DNA of 64,000 bases, taken from Chitiniphilus shinanonensis DSM 23277. Lineage in GTDB: Bacteria > Pseudomonadota > Gammaproteobacteria > Burkholderiales > Chitinibacteraceae. Below are positions 28,377 through 38,892 of the stretch, in pieces; within the stretch, counting starts at the first letter, position 1; every line of letters starts with the position of its first letter. A model generated the notes under the pieces. It searched no databases. It saw only the letters and a program-made list of their open reading frames with translations, and was not told where the DNA came from. The translations under genes were made by a program, and so were the position numbers. Where the stretch lies: the NCBI RefSeq assembly GCF_000374805.1, contig NZ_KB895350.1:37499-101498 (forward strand). The letters are read 5' to 3'.

Positions 28377-29177
28377 ATGGAAAATCGTTCCTTCTTCACC
28401 ACCGGCGATGGCTGCAAGATTGCTTACCGCTTCGACGGCCCCGCAGACAAACCAGTGCTGATGCTGGCGAACTCCATCGCGACGACATTGGAGATGTGGG
28501 ATGCGCAAATCGCCAGCTTGACCCGGTATTTCCGGGTCCTGCGTTATGACATGCGCGGTCATGGGCAATCCGCGGCGCCGGCCGGTGCCTATTCGCTTGA
28601 TCGCCTCGGCCGGGATGTCGTGGAGTTACTGGATGCGGTGGGTATCGAACAGGTGCATTTCTGCGGGCTATCCCTGGGCGGCATGGTTGGACAATGGCTC
28701 GGCATTTATGCTGCGGATCGGGTGGACCGCCTGATCCTGTGCAACACCTCGCCTTACCTCAGCCCGGCTGGTTATTTTGACGAAATGATTCGCGAGCTGG
28801 CACGCACCAAGGACATGGTGGGCATGGCGGATATGTTCATTGGCAACTGGTTCCCTGCGTCCATGCGTGAGAACAGGCGCGACGTGGTTGATGGCTTTCA
28901 CAAGATGGTGCAAACCATCTCGCCGCAAGGGCTTGCCGGTAGCTTCGCCGCGGTACGTGACATGGATTTACGCCGCACTGGCGCCCTCATCGAGCGGCCG
29001 ACGCTCATCATCGCCGGGCAATACGATACGGTTACGCTGGCCAGCCATAGCGACCAGATCGCGACCGCCATCCACGGTTCCAAGCTCGTGGTTCTGCCAG
29101 CGGTTCACTTGTCGAACGTCGAATTTCCCGAAGAGTTTGTGGGCGAGGTACTGACGTTTTTGCGATTCGCCGCCTGA
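28377..29177 (+). CDS. Alpha/beta hydrolase, 3-oxoadipate enol-lactonase-like
   Basis: A 266-residue cytosolic alpha/beta hydrolase. The nucleophile is S99 in GLSLGG, the acid is likely the Asp in GQYDTVT, and the catalytic His lies in AVHLSNVEFPEEF, closely matching the AHLSNIE-type signature of PcaD; RYDMRGHGQSAAPAGAYS is also PcaD-like. It would hydrolyse 3-oxoadipate enol-lactone in the beta-ketoadipate pathway, but no other pca or cat gene is near. GGAAAGGG precedes the ATG. Another carboxylic-ester or lactone hydrolase role is possible. Confidence 0.8.
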   Translation: MENRSFFTTGDGCKIAYRFDGPADKPVLMLANSIATTLEMWDAQIASLTRYFRVLRYDMRGHGQSAAPAGAYSLDRLGRDVVELLDAVGIEQVHFCGLSLGGMVGQWLGIYAADRVDRLILCNTSPYLSPAGYFDEMIRELARTKDMVGMADMFIGNWFPASMRENRRDVVDGFHKMVQTISPQGLAGSFAAVRDMDLRRTGALIERPTLIIAGQYDTVTLASHSDQIATAIHGSKLVVLPAVHLSNVEFPEEFVGEVLTFLRFAA

Positions 29178-29289
29178 CTGGCCGGGGACCGTACGAATAC
29201 GGATGCAACGGGTGCGGCAGCGCTCTTGTGGGGACGAAGTATCGATGCAAAGCCGGAGCGCCGGATCGGTGGCGCCGAGCCGCATCGCC

Positions 29290-29694
29290 TCAATCCATCT
29301 GCGGGGTGGCGTAGTAGACGCCGAAGGTGAAGCCGTCGATGCGCGCCAGCCGGCCGCGCCACAGCGTGCCGGAATCGGTGGGCACGCGGCTGCCGTCGCT
29401 GGCGAGGAAGTAGGCATCCTTCAGGTGGATGAAGCCCGGCGTCGGCTCGGGCGTGGCGCCGTGACGCACCAGCGCGTCCAGCCAGTTATCCAGCCGCTCG
29501 TGCTGTGGCCCGACCGTGCGCGGCAACCAGGCCGACAGCAGTCGCATGTATTCCTGGCGCGGAATCACCCGCCCGCAGACCAGCGCACCGCCGACGCTGA
29601 GCGTGACCGGCAACGAGGTGCCTTCGACGGCCAGTTTGACCAGTTCGCGCAGCAGCGGGTCACCCGCACCGTATTCGTCCCATTCGGTCGACAT
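29290..29694 (-). CDS. Hypothetical protein, GvpU-like
   Basis: A 134-residue soluble protein without signal peptide. LLRELVKLAVEGTSLPVTLSV, a short G-rich strand, and GFIHLKDAYFL...LWRGRLARIDGF resemble the gas-vesicle accessory protein GvpU family, which also occurs without gas-vesicle genes. ATG at 29694 is preferred to the GTG eight codons upstream because GGAG sits correctly before it. No other gvp gene is present, so a gas-vesicle role is unlikely. The family assignment comes from memory of the pattern and is tentative. Confidence 0.6.
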   Translation of the reverse strand: MSTEWDEYGAGDPLLRELVKLAVEGTSLPVTLSVGGALVCGRVIPRQEYMRLLSAWLPRTVGPQHERLDNWLDALVRHGATPEPTPGFIHLKDAYFLASDGSRVPTDSGTLWRGRLARIDGFTFGVYYATPQMD

Positions 29695-29800
29695 GACGTG
29701 CTCCAGAGAAAGCGGCACCGGCTGGCTGGCCGGCGCCGCTATTCGATATAGGCGATGGCGAAGGGGGGCGATGCCCAGCGCGCCAGCCGGCGCGTGGCGC

Positions 29801-30235
29801 TCAGGCGCGCGGATGCAGCAGCCCGCGCTCGAGGGCGGCCTGGTGCGCCACCGGCCGCTGGCCGGCGACCCGCGCGCGGCGCAGTCGGCGTGGATGCCAC
29901 GCGGCGCTCAGTGGGGGACGAGGCCGCCCCGTACGCCGCCCGGTGTGCTTGGTATCGCCGGCCTGTAACAGCCGCCGCTTGTACCAGTAGATGCCCTGCC
30001 CCAGCAGCGCGGTGGTCAGCCCCATCACGTTGATGAAGATGAACACGGTATCGCCGATCAGCCAGCTGTAGCAGAGAAAGCCCGCCGAGGCGCACATCTG
30101 CCCGGCGAACAGCCAGCCGGACACGCCCTCCACGTCGCGACTGGTCCACTGCACCCGGATCTGCCGCAGCAGGGTGATCAGCAGCACCAACGCGCTGACG
30201 ATGCCGATCCACTGCACCGCGTCGGGATCAGCCAT
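29801..30235 (-). CDS. SemiSWEET/PQ-loop-like small membrane protein
   Basis: The first 90 residues form three hydrophobic helices with the layout of bacterial SemiSWEET/PQ-loop proteins (IVSALVLLITLLRQIRVQW, GWLFAGQMCASAGFLCYSWL, VFIFINVMGLTTALLGQGIYW). The last 50 are an Arg/Pro-rich cytosolic tail, longer than usual. The start overlaps the preceding SDR gene by 8 bases, so the two are coupled. Substrate unknown; sugar transport has been shown only for some SemiSWEETs. Confidence 0.65.
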   Translation of the reverse strand: MADPDAVQWIGIVSALVLLITLLRQIRVQWTSRDVEGVSGWLFAGQMCASAGFLCYSWLIGDTVFIFINVMGLTTALLGQGIYWYKRRLLQAGDTKHTGRRTGRPRPPLSAAWHPRRLRRARVAGQRPVAHQAALERGLLHPRA

Positions 30236-31082
30236 TGATCACCTCGCCACCGTTGGGATGCAGCACCTGGCCGGACATGTAGCTCGAATCGTCGGACGCC
30301 AGGAACACGTAGCACGGTGCCACTTCATCGGGCTGGCCGGGGCGCTGCATCGGCACGCTGCTGCCGTGCTGGCTGGTGCGCTCGTCGTCGAACGAGGCGG
30401 GGATCAGCGGCGTCCAGATCGGGCCGGGGGCGACGGCGTTGACACGGATGCCGTCCTTGAGCGCGGCCTGCGACAGCGAGCGGGTGAAAGCGACGATGGC
30501 GCCCTTGGTGGCCGAGTAGTCCAGCAATTGCGGGCTGCCGCGATAGGCGGTGATCGAGGTGGTGTTGACGATGCGCCCGCCGTCCTTCAGGTGCGGATAC
30601 GCCGCCTGCACCAGGTAGAACATCGCGAAGATGTTGGTGGCGAAGGTCTTTTCCAGCTGCTGGCGACTGATGTCGACGATGCTGGGCTGCGGGTATTGCT
30701 GCGCCGCGTTGTTCACCAGCACGTCCAGCCGGCCGAACGCGGCCACCGCGTGCTCCACCGCCTTGCGGCAGAAGGCGGGGTCGGCCACGTCGCCCGCCAG
30801 CGCCAGGCAACGCCGGCCCTCGGCCTCGACCAGCCGCTGTGTCTCCTGCGCATCCTGCGTTTCGTCGAGGTAGACGATGACCACGTCGGCGCCTTCCTTG
30901 GCGAACGCCACGGACACGGCACGGCCGATGCCGCTGTCGCCACCGGTGATCAGCGCCACCTGGTCGTGCAGCTTACCGGCGGCGCGGTAGTCGCGCATCG
31001 CCGATTCGGGCCTTGGATGCATGGTGGCTTCGCTGCCGGGCTGGTGGGTCTGGTGCTGCGGGGGCCGGGTCTGTTCGGGCAT
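30228..31082 (-). CDS. SDR-family oxidoreductase (YghA-like)
   Basis: A short-chain dehydrogenase of 284 residues with an extra N-terminal tail rich in Gln/His/Pro. The NAD(P) site is TGGDSGIG, the structural NNAA motif is present, and the catalytic S-Y-K set lies in TSITAYRG and YSATKGA. This extended subgroup (glucose/ribitol dehydrogenase-like, YghA) often sits with general stress genes. It is the first gene of a pair with the PQ-loop protein. Confidence 0.87.
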   Translation of the reverse strand: MPEQTRPPQHQTHQPGSEATMHPRPESAMRDYRAAGKLHDQVALITGGDSGIGRAVSVAFAKEGADVVIVYLDETQDAQETQRLVEAEGRRCLALAGDVADPAFCRKAVEHAVAAFGRLDVLVNNAAQQYPQPSIVDISRQQLEKTFATNIFAMFYLVQAAYPHLKDGGRIVNTTSITAYRGSPQLLDYSATKGAIVAFTRSLSQAALKDGIRVNAVAPGPIWTPLIPASFDDERTSQHGSSVPMQRPGQPDEVAPCYVFLASDDSSYMSGQVLHPNGGEVING

Positions 31083-31146
31083 GGGGGCTCCTTGGCGACG
31101 CGAGGGCGAGACGGAAACCCCGGCCGCGGACGGCCGGGGCGCGGGA

Positions 31147-31716
31147 TCAGAACCCGTCCTGCTCCCAGTACGGGCGCACGCGGTACGCGGCGTGCAGTTG
31201 GGCGGCCCACGACTGGTCGGCCATGCTGGGCCAGTGGTCCTTGTCGAAGCCGTCGCTTTCCTTGAATTGCTGGCGATCGGCTTCGAGGATCAGGCGCTCG
31301 TTGTCGGCGTCGAGGGTGAAAGCGCCCCACGGCACGGCGAACAACTTGTCGCCGAGGCCGAGGAGACCGCCCACCGACAACACGGCGTAGGCGATGCGGC
31401 CGCGCTGCACGTCGAGCATGATGCCCTTGATGTCGCCGAGCTTTTCGCCCTGGCTGTTGACCACGTCGTCGCCGCGCAGCGACTCGGCCAGCATCAGGAA
31501 CGGCCCGGGGCCGTCGCCTTGCAGGTTCTCGGTGCGGCCGACCACGCGGGCGCCCTGGGTGGCGCCGACGGCGCGCGGTTCGGGCGTGGTCAGGCCGCCC
31601 TCGTCGTATTCGTCGGACACCCCGCCCGGCACGCCGCCATAACGGCGGCCGCCATCGGGTTGAACGGTTTGCGGGCCGGCAGCGTTGCGCGGAAGATCGT
31701 TGAAGGGTTGGCTCAT
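31147..31716 (-). CDS. PRC-barrel domain protein
   Basis: A 189-residue soluble protein with a low-complexity Gly-rich N terminus (about 1-65) and a PRC-barrel domain (about 75-150; LRGDDVVNSQGEKLGDIKGIMLDVQRGRIAYAVLSVGG is its core region, 31410-31500). Such proteins are common in stress-response islands and may bind ligands or partners. It lies 64 bases after the SDR gene start region and is divergent from a small hydrophilic gene. Confidence 0.82.
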   Translation of the reverse strand: MSQPFNDLPRNAAGPQTVQPDGGRRYGGVPGGVSDEYDEGGLTTPEPRAVGATQGARVVGRTENLQGDGPGPFLMLAESLRGDDVVNSQGEKLGDIKGIMLDVQRGRIAYAVLSVGGLLGLGDKLFAVPWGAFTLDADNERLILEADRQQFKESDGFDKDHWPSMADQSWAAQLHAAYRVRPYWEQDGF

Positions 31717-31946
31717 GGCTTGCTCCTTGGTGTGGGAAAGCGCCGTGCGGCGTTATCCCGAGTGCAGCAAGCCGCGTGCCATCGCCGCGGGCGCCCGTTC
31801 GGCGCCATCCGCGCCCATGGCGGCGCAAATCCTGCGCCCCGCCGTGTAATTCGTGCAGCCGGCCACCCGAGCCCGACCGATGCCCCGGTCGCCATGCTCG
31901 GTATGCAATTTGCTCGCCGTGGGGAACCCATTTCCGGAGAACCGCC

Positions 31947-32180
31947 ATGCCCCATCCGCTCCGCCCCCCTGCCTGGGCGCACTCGCGCAAGGACACCGAT
32001 GTCGCGGTGGAAAAGCCCACCAATCCGGCTTCGATCAACGAGGCCATCATCGAGCAGTTCAACGAGGACGAAATGACCAACCCGGACGAGGAGCAGCCGA
32101 CCACCTCGGTGCCGCCGCACCTGCCCGGCCATCATGGCCAGCGCGGCATCCATCGCTGGTCGCGGCCAACGCTTCACTAA
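31947..32180 (+). CDS. Small acidic hydrophilic protein, hypothetical
   Basis: A 77-residue protein with no membrane segment and many acidic residues in the middle (EAIIEQFNEDEMTNPDEEQP). The ATG has GGAGA seven bases upstream. It resembles the short disordered proteins often found beside PRC-barrel and SDR stress genes. Function unknown. A bidirectional terminator follows at 32326-32355. Confidence 0.55.
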   Translation: MPHPLRPPAWAHSRKDTDVAVEKPTNPASINEAIIEQFNEDEMTNPDEEQPTTSVPPHLPGHHGQRGIHRWSRPTLH

Positions 32181-32325
32181 GAGCGGCCAGCAAAACCCTT
32201 CTGGCGGCGGCGCGCGAGGGCGCCGGCCTCACTTGCCGTACTACACGTACTGCCTGCGTTTCGCGCTTCTTGCCGGAACCGCTTCGCGGGTTTTTGTCTG
32301 CCGCTCCAAAGCGGTGGCAGGAGAT
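32181..32325. other. Intergenic, nothing identified
   Basis: About 145 bases of GC-rich sequence between the small acidic gene and the shared terminator. I see no gene. Confidence 0.4.
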
Positions 32326-32355
32326 GAAAACGGCGGCCCGAAGGCCGCCGTTTTC
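32326..32355. terminator. Bidirectional terminator
   Basis: A 13-bp stem GAAAACGGCGGCC / GGCCGCCGTTTTC with a CGAA loop, flanked by A and T runs, between two convergent small genes. Confidence 0.88.
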
Positions 32356-32440
32356 GTGCCGTGGCGCCAGCGATCCGGTTCGCCGCGCCATCGGCTTCGT
32401 CGCCGGCCGGGTCCACGACGGCCGACGACGTTGCGAGCCG

Positions 32441-32560
32441 CTACTTCCGCCCCTGGCGGCTCTGGCTCTGGCTCTGCTGGTTGACGCTCTTGCCGCTGTC
32501 GGCGGCGCCGCGTTTGGATTGCTGAGTCTGTTGCTTGCTGGTTTGACGTTGGTTCGGCAT
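32441..32560 (-). CDS. 39-residue Gln/Ser/Lys-rich protein
   Basis: A very small protein of almost only Gln, Ser, Lys, Arg and Gly, without hydrophobic residues. AAGGAG lies eight bases before the ATG, which supports translation. The composition resembles the KGG-type stress-induced or disordered proteins. Too short for family assignment. Confidence 0.5.
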   Translation of the reverse strand: MPNQRQTSKQQTQQSKRGAADSGKSVNQQSQSQSRQGRK

Positions 32561-32657
32561 CACGTTGCTCCTTGTGAAGTCAGACATGTGCGATCGAACG
32601 AGCCGACCACGCCCCACACATCGCAAGATGCGTGCCACGCTGGATGGGGGGCGGGGC

Positions 32658-32801
32658 GGAAACCCCCAAGTCTTGAACCACAGAGGACACGGAGAACACG
32701 GAGATTCACGGAGAAAACCACAGTCGAACGCAGGGCTTGATGCCTTCTCTGTCGTCCTCCGTGTGCTCACTGTTCCTTGTGGTTCAAGATTTGGGGTTTC
32801 C
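32658..32801. repeat. MITE-like inverted repeat, 144 bp
   Basis: The ends read GGAAACCCCCAAGTCTTGAA and, on the other strand, GGAAACCCCAAATCTTGAAC, each continuing into ACCACA, giving about 25 bp of near-perfect terminal inverted repeat with one extra C and one substitution. The interior carries CACGGAG repeats on both arms. No transposase is encoded. This type of accession (AACCACAGAG-rich palindromes) is known from many proteobacteria as a non-autonomous repeat. No flanking target duplication was identified. Confidence 0.7.
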
Positions 32802-32869
32802 CTACCCGTGCAGCATTTCCAAACCTACAGGTAAAGCTGCGCATCGGGTCGTTCCGTGCATCGACAAAA

Positions 32870-32890
32870 AACCCGCCCAGGGGGCGGGTT
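32870..32890 (-). terminator. Terminator of the small secreted protein gene
   Basis: On the minus strand a 9-bp stem AACCCGCCC / GGGCGGGTT with a 3-nt loop is followed by TTTTTG, 21 bases past the gene's stop. Confidence 0.88.
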
Positions 32891-32910
32891 TCGAGCGGGC
32901 GAGGCAGCGC

Positions 32911-33162
32911 TTATTCGACGTTGCGGCGCTGTTCGATGTTGGCGGTACCGCCGGCATCGGTATCGGCAGCCTTCTTGCTCACGTCGGTGGCGCCGGCCGC
33001 AGTGTTGCTGGAATCGGCGTCCGGCAGGTAGGCGCCGTCGCTGTTGGCCTGGCTTTGCGGCTGGTAGTTGGGATCGGTCTCGTCGACCGTGGCCGCCATG
33101 GTGGACACCGAGGCGACGAGCAGCAGGCCGGTCAACAGCTTGGAAGCGATATGGGTCTTCAT
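32911..33162 (-). CDS. Small secreted protein, hypothetical
   Basis: An 83-residue precursor with a clear signal peptide (MKTHIASKLLTGLLLVASV, likely cleaved after MAA at about residue 24). The mature part is hydrophilic and Asp/Ala/Gln-rich (DETDPNYQPQSQANSDGAY). CTGGAG precedes the ATG and a strong terminator follows, so it is very probably a real gene. No family recognised. Confidence 0.65.
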   Translation of the reverse strand: MKTHIASKLLTGLLLVASVSTMAATVDETDPNYQPQSQANSDGAYLPDADSSNTAAGATDVSKKAADTDAGGTANIEQRRNVE

Positions 33163-33397
33163 GATGCGTCTCCAGAGGTTGAGTGCCGCGATGGCACGAG
33201 CAACCGCCACGCAGCAACTTGCGTGCCACCGCGCCGGCCCGACGGCGTCATGCGGGTTGGCGCGGCAGGACTGCAAATCTTTCATTCGTAAGGAAAAAAT
33301 GCGCCGCTTCATCGATGCGGGCCCGGCGGCGCCCTCCCCTCGCGCCGGGCACGAAGCCTGCTACGGAAGACCGATCCATCCACCAGGGAGTGCATCC

Positions 33398-33640
33398 ATG
33401 GCGACCCACCATCACGATGACCAGTACGGCGCCGCGCCGCCGCGCGACCAGATCCGCCCGCCCGGCCCCAAGCTGGATACCGCCGAAGTGCCCACCTCGG
33501 TGGCCGCTCGCCCCGAAGGGCAGGACTACGTGCGCTATCACAGCACCGACGCCAGCTACGCCAACTGGATGCGCCGGGCGCGCCACGAGCTGCCTTCGCC
33601 GGTGCCCGGCCTGGGCGATGAGCCCGACCCGCGCCACTGA
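33398..33640 (+). CDS. Small His/Pro-rich hydrophilic protein, hypothetical
   Basis: An 80-residue soluble protein beginning MATHHHDDQYGAAPPRDQ and ending in a proline-rich tail. The His/Asp cluster at the N terminus could bind metal, but this is speculation. AGGGAG precedes the ATG. It is divergent from the small secreted protein gene. Function unknown. Confidence 0.5.
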   Translation: MATHHHDDQYGAAPPRDQIRPPGPKLDTAEVPTSVAARPEGQDYVRYHSTDASYANWMRRARHELPSPVPGLGDEPDPRH

Positions 33641-33829
33641 TCCATACCACCCAGCGCGCCGACCGGGGCCGGCTGAAGCGCGGCGGCTTGGCCGCCGATA
33701 GAAGCCCGGCGCGCGCGGCGCCATCAGGATTCCCCGCAGGTTCAAAAACCCCAATAGGTGCGTTGTGCCCGACGCGCTATGGTGAGCCCCCATATGCGGT
33801 CGCGATGGAACCGCGGGAGCAAGCGCGCG

Positions 33830-36097
<2,268 letters not shown>

Positions 36098-36159
36098 AGG
36101 AACGGGATCGGGCGGCCAGCGCAACGGCCGCCCACTGGCCCCGGCGACGGGCAAAAGAA

Positions 36160-36183
36160 AATCGGCCGCATCAGCGGCCGATT
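36160..36183 (-). terminator. Terminator after tRNA-Ala (copy at 36189)
   Basis: A 10-bp stem AATCGGCCGC / GCGGCCGATT with an ATCA loop is followed on the minus strand by TTTCTTTTGC. It ends the tRNA array. Confidence 0.88.
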
Positions 36184-36188
36184 GGTAT

Positions 36189-36264
<76 letters not shown>

Positions 36265-36445
36265 GTATCGACGACCTGGGAATCGCGCGATCCGTTAAAT
36301 CTGGAATCGACGCGCTGTCGTTGAAAGACCGGCATTCTATGCGAAGGCCCGCCACTTTGCCAGCCCGTCATTGAAGTTTTTTTGAAAAAAACCCAGCGCG
36401 GGAATCGGTACACGGAAACGGTACACGGAAATTGACCCAATAAAA

Positions 36446-36466
36446 AAGCCGACAATATGTCGGCTT
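36446..36466 (-). terminator. Terminator between tRNA-Glu and tRNA-Ala
   Basis: A 9-bp stem AAGCCGACA / TGTCGGCTT with a 3-nt loop is followed on the minus strand by TTTTATTGG. It splits the array, so the last tRNA-Ala may have its own promoter in 36265-36445. Confidence 0.75.
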
Positions 36467-36507
36467 CATTTTTATTGTTCGCGCAAGCTGTTTTTAGCTT
36501 TGAAACC

Positions 36508-36583
36508 TGGCGTCCCCACGGGGATTCGAACCCCGGTAGTCACCGTGAAAGGGTGGTGTCCTAGGCCTCTAGACGATGGGGAC
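36508..36583 (-). tRNA. tRNA-Glu(TTC)
   Basis: A 76-nt cloverleaf with encoded CCA. It starts GTCCCCATCGTCTAGAGGCC; anticodon loop CTTTCAC with anticodon TTC; T arm GGGGTTCGAATCCCC; acceptor GTCCCCA / TGGGGAC, discriminator G. Identical to the copy at 36750-36825. Confidence 0.97.
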
Positions 36584-36622
36584 GAGGCGCGTTGTCCAAC
36601 CAACGACAACGTGACTTGAAAG

Positions 36623-36699
36623 TGGCGCACCCGGAGCGATTCGAACGCCCGACCCTCTGGTTCGTAGCCAGATACTCTATCCAACTGAGCTACGGGTGC
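36623..36699 (-). tRNA. tRNA-Arg(ACG)
   Basis: A 77-nt cloverleaf with encoded CCA. It starts GCACCCGTAGCTCAGTTGGA; anticodon loop CTACGAA with anticodon ACG (read as ICG); T loop TTCGAAT; acceptor GCACCCG / CGGGTGC with discriminator G. Confidence 0.97.
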
Positions 36700-36749
36700 G
36701 CGGTGAAGCGGTTGATCCGATTCGGCAATGCCGATATCGAATCCGATAC

Positions 36750-36825
36750 TGGCGTCCCCACGGGGATTCGAACCCCGGTAGTCACCGTGAAAGGGTGGTG
36801 TCCTAGGCCTCTAGACGATGGGGAC
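36750..36825 (-). tRNA. tRNA-Glu(TTC), second copy
   Basis: Identical to the copy at 36508-36583 over the mature length, CCA included. Confidence 0.97.
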
Positions 36826-36854
36826 ATCTAAAACTGCTACTGCTGAAACTAAGA

Positions 36855-36874
36855 TCGGCCGCCTAAGCGGCCGA
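36855..36874 (-). terminator. Hairpin after the first transcribed tRNA-Ala
   Basis: An 8-bp stem TCGGCCGC / GCGGCCGA with a CTAA loop, followed on the minus strand by TCTTAGTTTC. It closely resembles the array-final terminator at 36160-36183, as expected if the Ala gene and its terminator were duplicated together. Confidence 0.65.
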
Positions 36875-36883
36875 CTGGGATCT

Positions 36884-36959
<76 letters not shown>

Positions 36960-37040
36960 GAAAGAGAGACGCATTATAGGAAGCGACTTTTACCTTGTAA
37001 ACCCCCGCCTCCAACTTTTTTTGCGTCCCTCGGATTGGCT

Positions 37041-37841
37041 CTACCAGGGTGCCCACCACGCGCGATCGTCGAGGAAGTTCTTGTCCAGCACCGTGGTCTG
37101 CGGATAGTTCTTCAACAGCACGCGCTTGGTGTCGTCGCGCAGCTCGTTCATCCCCAGCTTGTCGTAGGCCAGCACCATCATGCCCATCGCCGGCTCCACC
37201 TGCTTGGTGTTGCCGTAGACCTCGAGCAGGTACTTGCCGCGGTTGGCCGCCGCCAGGTAGGCGCCGCGCTTGTAGTAATAGCGGGCGACGTGCAGTTCGT
37301 AGTTGGACAGCGCGCCGATCAGGTAACCCATGCGGACCTGCGCGTCACCGGCGTAGCGGCTCTCGGGGAAGCGCGTCACCAATTGCTTGAAGCTGTCGAA
37401 CGAATCGCGCGCGGCCTTGGGGTCGCGCTCGGACATGTCCTGCTTGGCCAGGAACGACATGAAGCCCTGCGATTCGTTGAAGAACACCAGCCCGCGCAGG
37501 TAGAGCGCGTAATCCATGCTCGGATGCGCCGGATACTGCTTGATGAAGCGGTCGATGGCCGACAGCGCCAGCAACGGCTCCTGATCCTTGTAGTGGTTGT
37601 ACGCGGTTTCCAGGATGGCCTGCTGCGCATAGCGGCCATAGGGATAGCGGGCTTCCAGCTTTTCCAGCAGCTTGTTCGAGTTCTCGTAGTTCTTGCTGGA
37701 CTGCTCGGCCTTGGCTTCGGAGTAGATCTTTTCGGCCGACCAGCCCCGGGTCTCATCCTGTTCCTGCGGGGTGGAGGAGCAGCCCGCGATCAAGGCTGCG
37801 GCAATCGAGGCCGCGAGGATTCGCGGTAGAATCTTGTTCAT
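37041..37841 (-). CDS. bamD: Outer-membrane assembly lipoprotein BamD
   Basis: BamD is the essential lipoprotein partner of BamA. The 266 residues carry a lipoprotein signal ending LIAGC (C21) and five TPR-like repeats (for example YSEAKAEQSSKNYENSNKLLEKLEARYPYG and YAQQAILETAYNHY). It was formerly named ComL in Neisseria. Its ATG (37841-37839) physically overlaps the start of rluD on the other strand, so each promoter must lie inside or beyond the opposite gene. Confidence 0.96.
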   Translation of the reverse strand: MNKILPRILAASIAAALIAGCSSTPQEQDETRGWSAEKIYSEAKAEQSSKNYENSNKLLEKLEARYPYGRYAQQAILETAYNHYKDQEPLLALSAIDRFIKQYPAHPSMDYALYLRGLVFFNESQGFMSFLAKQDMSERDPKAARDSFDSFKQLVTRFPESRYAGDAQVRMGYLIGALSNYELHVARYYYKRGAYLAAANRGKYLLEVYGNTKQVEPAMGMMVLAYDKLGMNELRDDTKRVLLKNYPQTTVLDKNFLDDRAWWAPW

Positions 37842-38892
37842 GATGCATCCCGAATTGGAATCCGACGATTATAGCGACTTCGCCGAGCGCCGTGTCCTGG
37901 CGGCACCGGTCGAGCTGGCGGGCGAACGGCTCGACGCCGCGCTGGCGAAATTGCTCCCTGAATACTCGCGCAGCAGGCTTGCCGGCTGGATCAAGGAAGG
38001 CAAGGTCAGCGTCGACGACGCGCCGGCCAGCCCCAAGACCCGGCTGTGGGGCGGCGAGCGCCTCGCCGTCGACATCCAGCCCGATCCGGCCGAAGTGGCG
38101 TTCGCCCCCGAGCCGGTGCCGCTGGAGGTCATCCACCAGGACGCCGCCATCCTGGTGCTGAACAAGCCGGCGGGCCTGGTGGTCCACCCCGGCAGCGGCA
38201 ACTGGTCCGGCACCGTGCTCAACGGCCTGTTGCACCGCTTTCCCGAACTGAAGGGCGTGCCGCGCGCCGGCATCGTACACCGCCTGGACAAGGACACCAG
38301 CGGCCTGATGGTGGTGGCGCGCACGCTGGCGGCGCAGAACCACCTGGTGCAGCAGTTGCAGGCGCGCACCGTCAAGCGCCATTACCTCGCCATCGCGCAG
38401 GGACTGGTGCCGGGCGACGGCCGCGTCGACGCCCCCATCGGCCGCCACCCGCGCGACCGCATCCGCATGGCGGTCACCGGCACCGGCAAGCCGGCGGTCA
38501 CCCACTACCGCGTGCTGGAACGCTTCACCGGCCACACCCTGGTCGAATGCCGCCTGGAAACCGGCCGTACCCATCAGATCCGCGTGCATATGGCGCACAT
38601 CGGCTTTCCGCTCGCCGCCGACCCGGTCTACGGCGGTCGCCCCCGGCTGTTCTCGCCCGAGATCAACCTGGCGTTGCAGGATTTCGCGCGCCAGGCGCTG
38701 CACGCCAAGAAGCTGTCCCTGGTCCACCCGGAAACCGGCAAGACGATGACCTGGAAGGCGCCGTTGCCGGAGGACTTCGAACTGCTGCTGGCCGCGTTGC
38801 GCGCCGAGCACGGTCTGGACGCCGACTGGGACGACGACGATTGGGACGACGGCGACGACGACGGCGTGGAGGTGACGTATGTCCGCGACTGA
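37840..38892 (+). CDS. rluD: 23S rRNA pseudouridine synthase RluD
   Basis: RluD makes pseudouridines 1911, 1915 and 1917 of 23S rRNA helix 69. The 350 residues have an N-terminal S4 RNA-binding domain (about 25-85), the catalytic motif HRLDKDTSGLM with its aspartate, LETGRTHQIRVHM and FARQALHAKKL. The acidic C-terminal tail (DWDDDDWDDGDDD) is longer than usual. Two tandem ATGs at 37840 and 37843 are possible. Both sit on top of the bamD start. It overlaps pgeF by 14 bases. Confidence 0.95.
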   Translation: MMHPELESDDYSDFAERRVLAAPVELAGERLDAALAKLLPEYSRSRLAGWIKEGKVSVDDAPASPKTRLWGGERLAVDIQPDPAEVAFAPEPVPLEVIHQDAAILVLNKPAGLVVHPGSGNWSGTVLNGLLHRFPELKGVPRAGIVHRLDKDTSGLMVVARTLAAQNHLVQQLQARTVKRHYLAIAQGLVPGDGRVDAPIGRHPRDRIRMAVTGTGKPAVTHYRVLERFTGHTLVECRLETGRTHQIRVHMAHIGFPLAADPVYGGRPRLFSPEINLALQDFARQALHAKKLSLVHPETGKTMTWKAPLPEDFELLLAALRAEHGLDADWDDDDWDDGDDDGVEVTYVRD

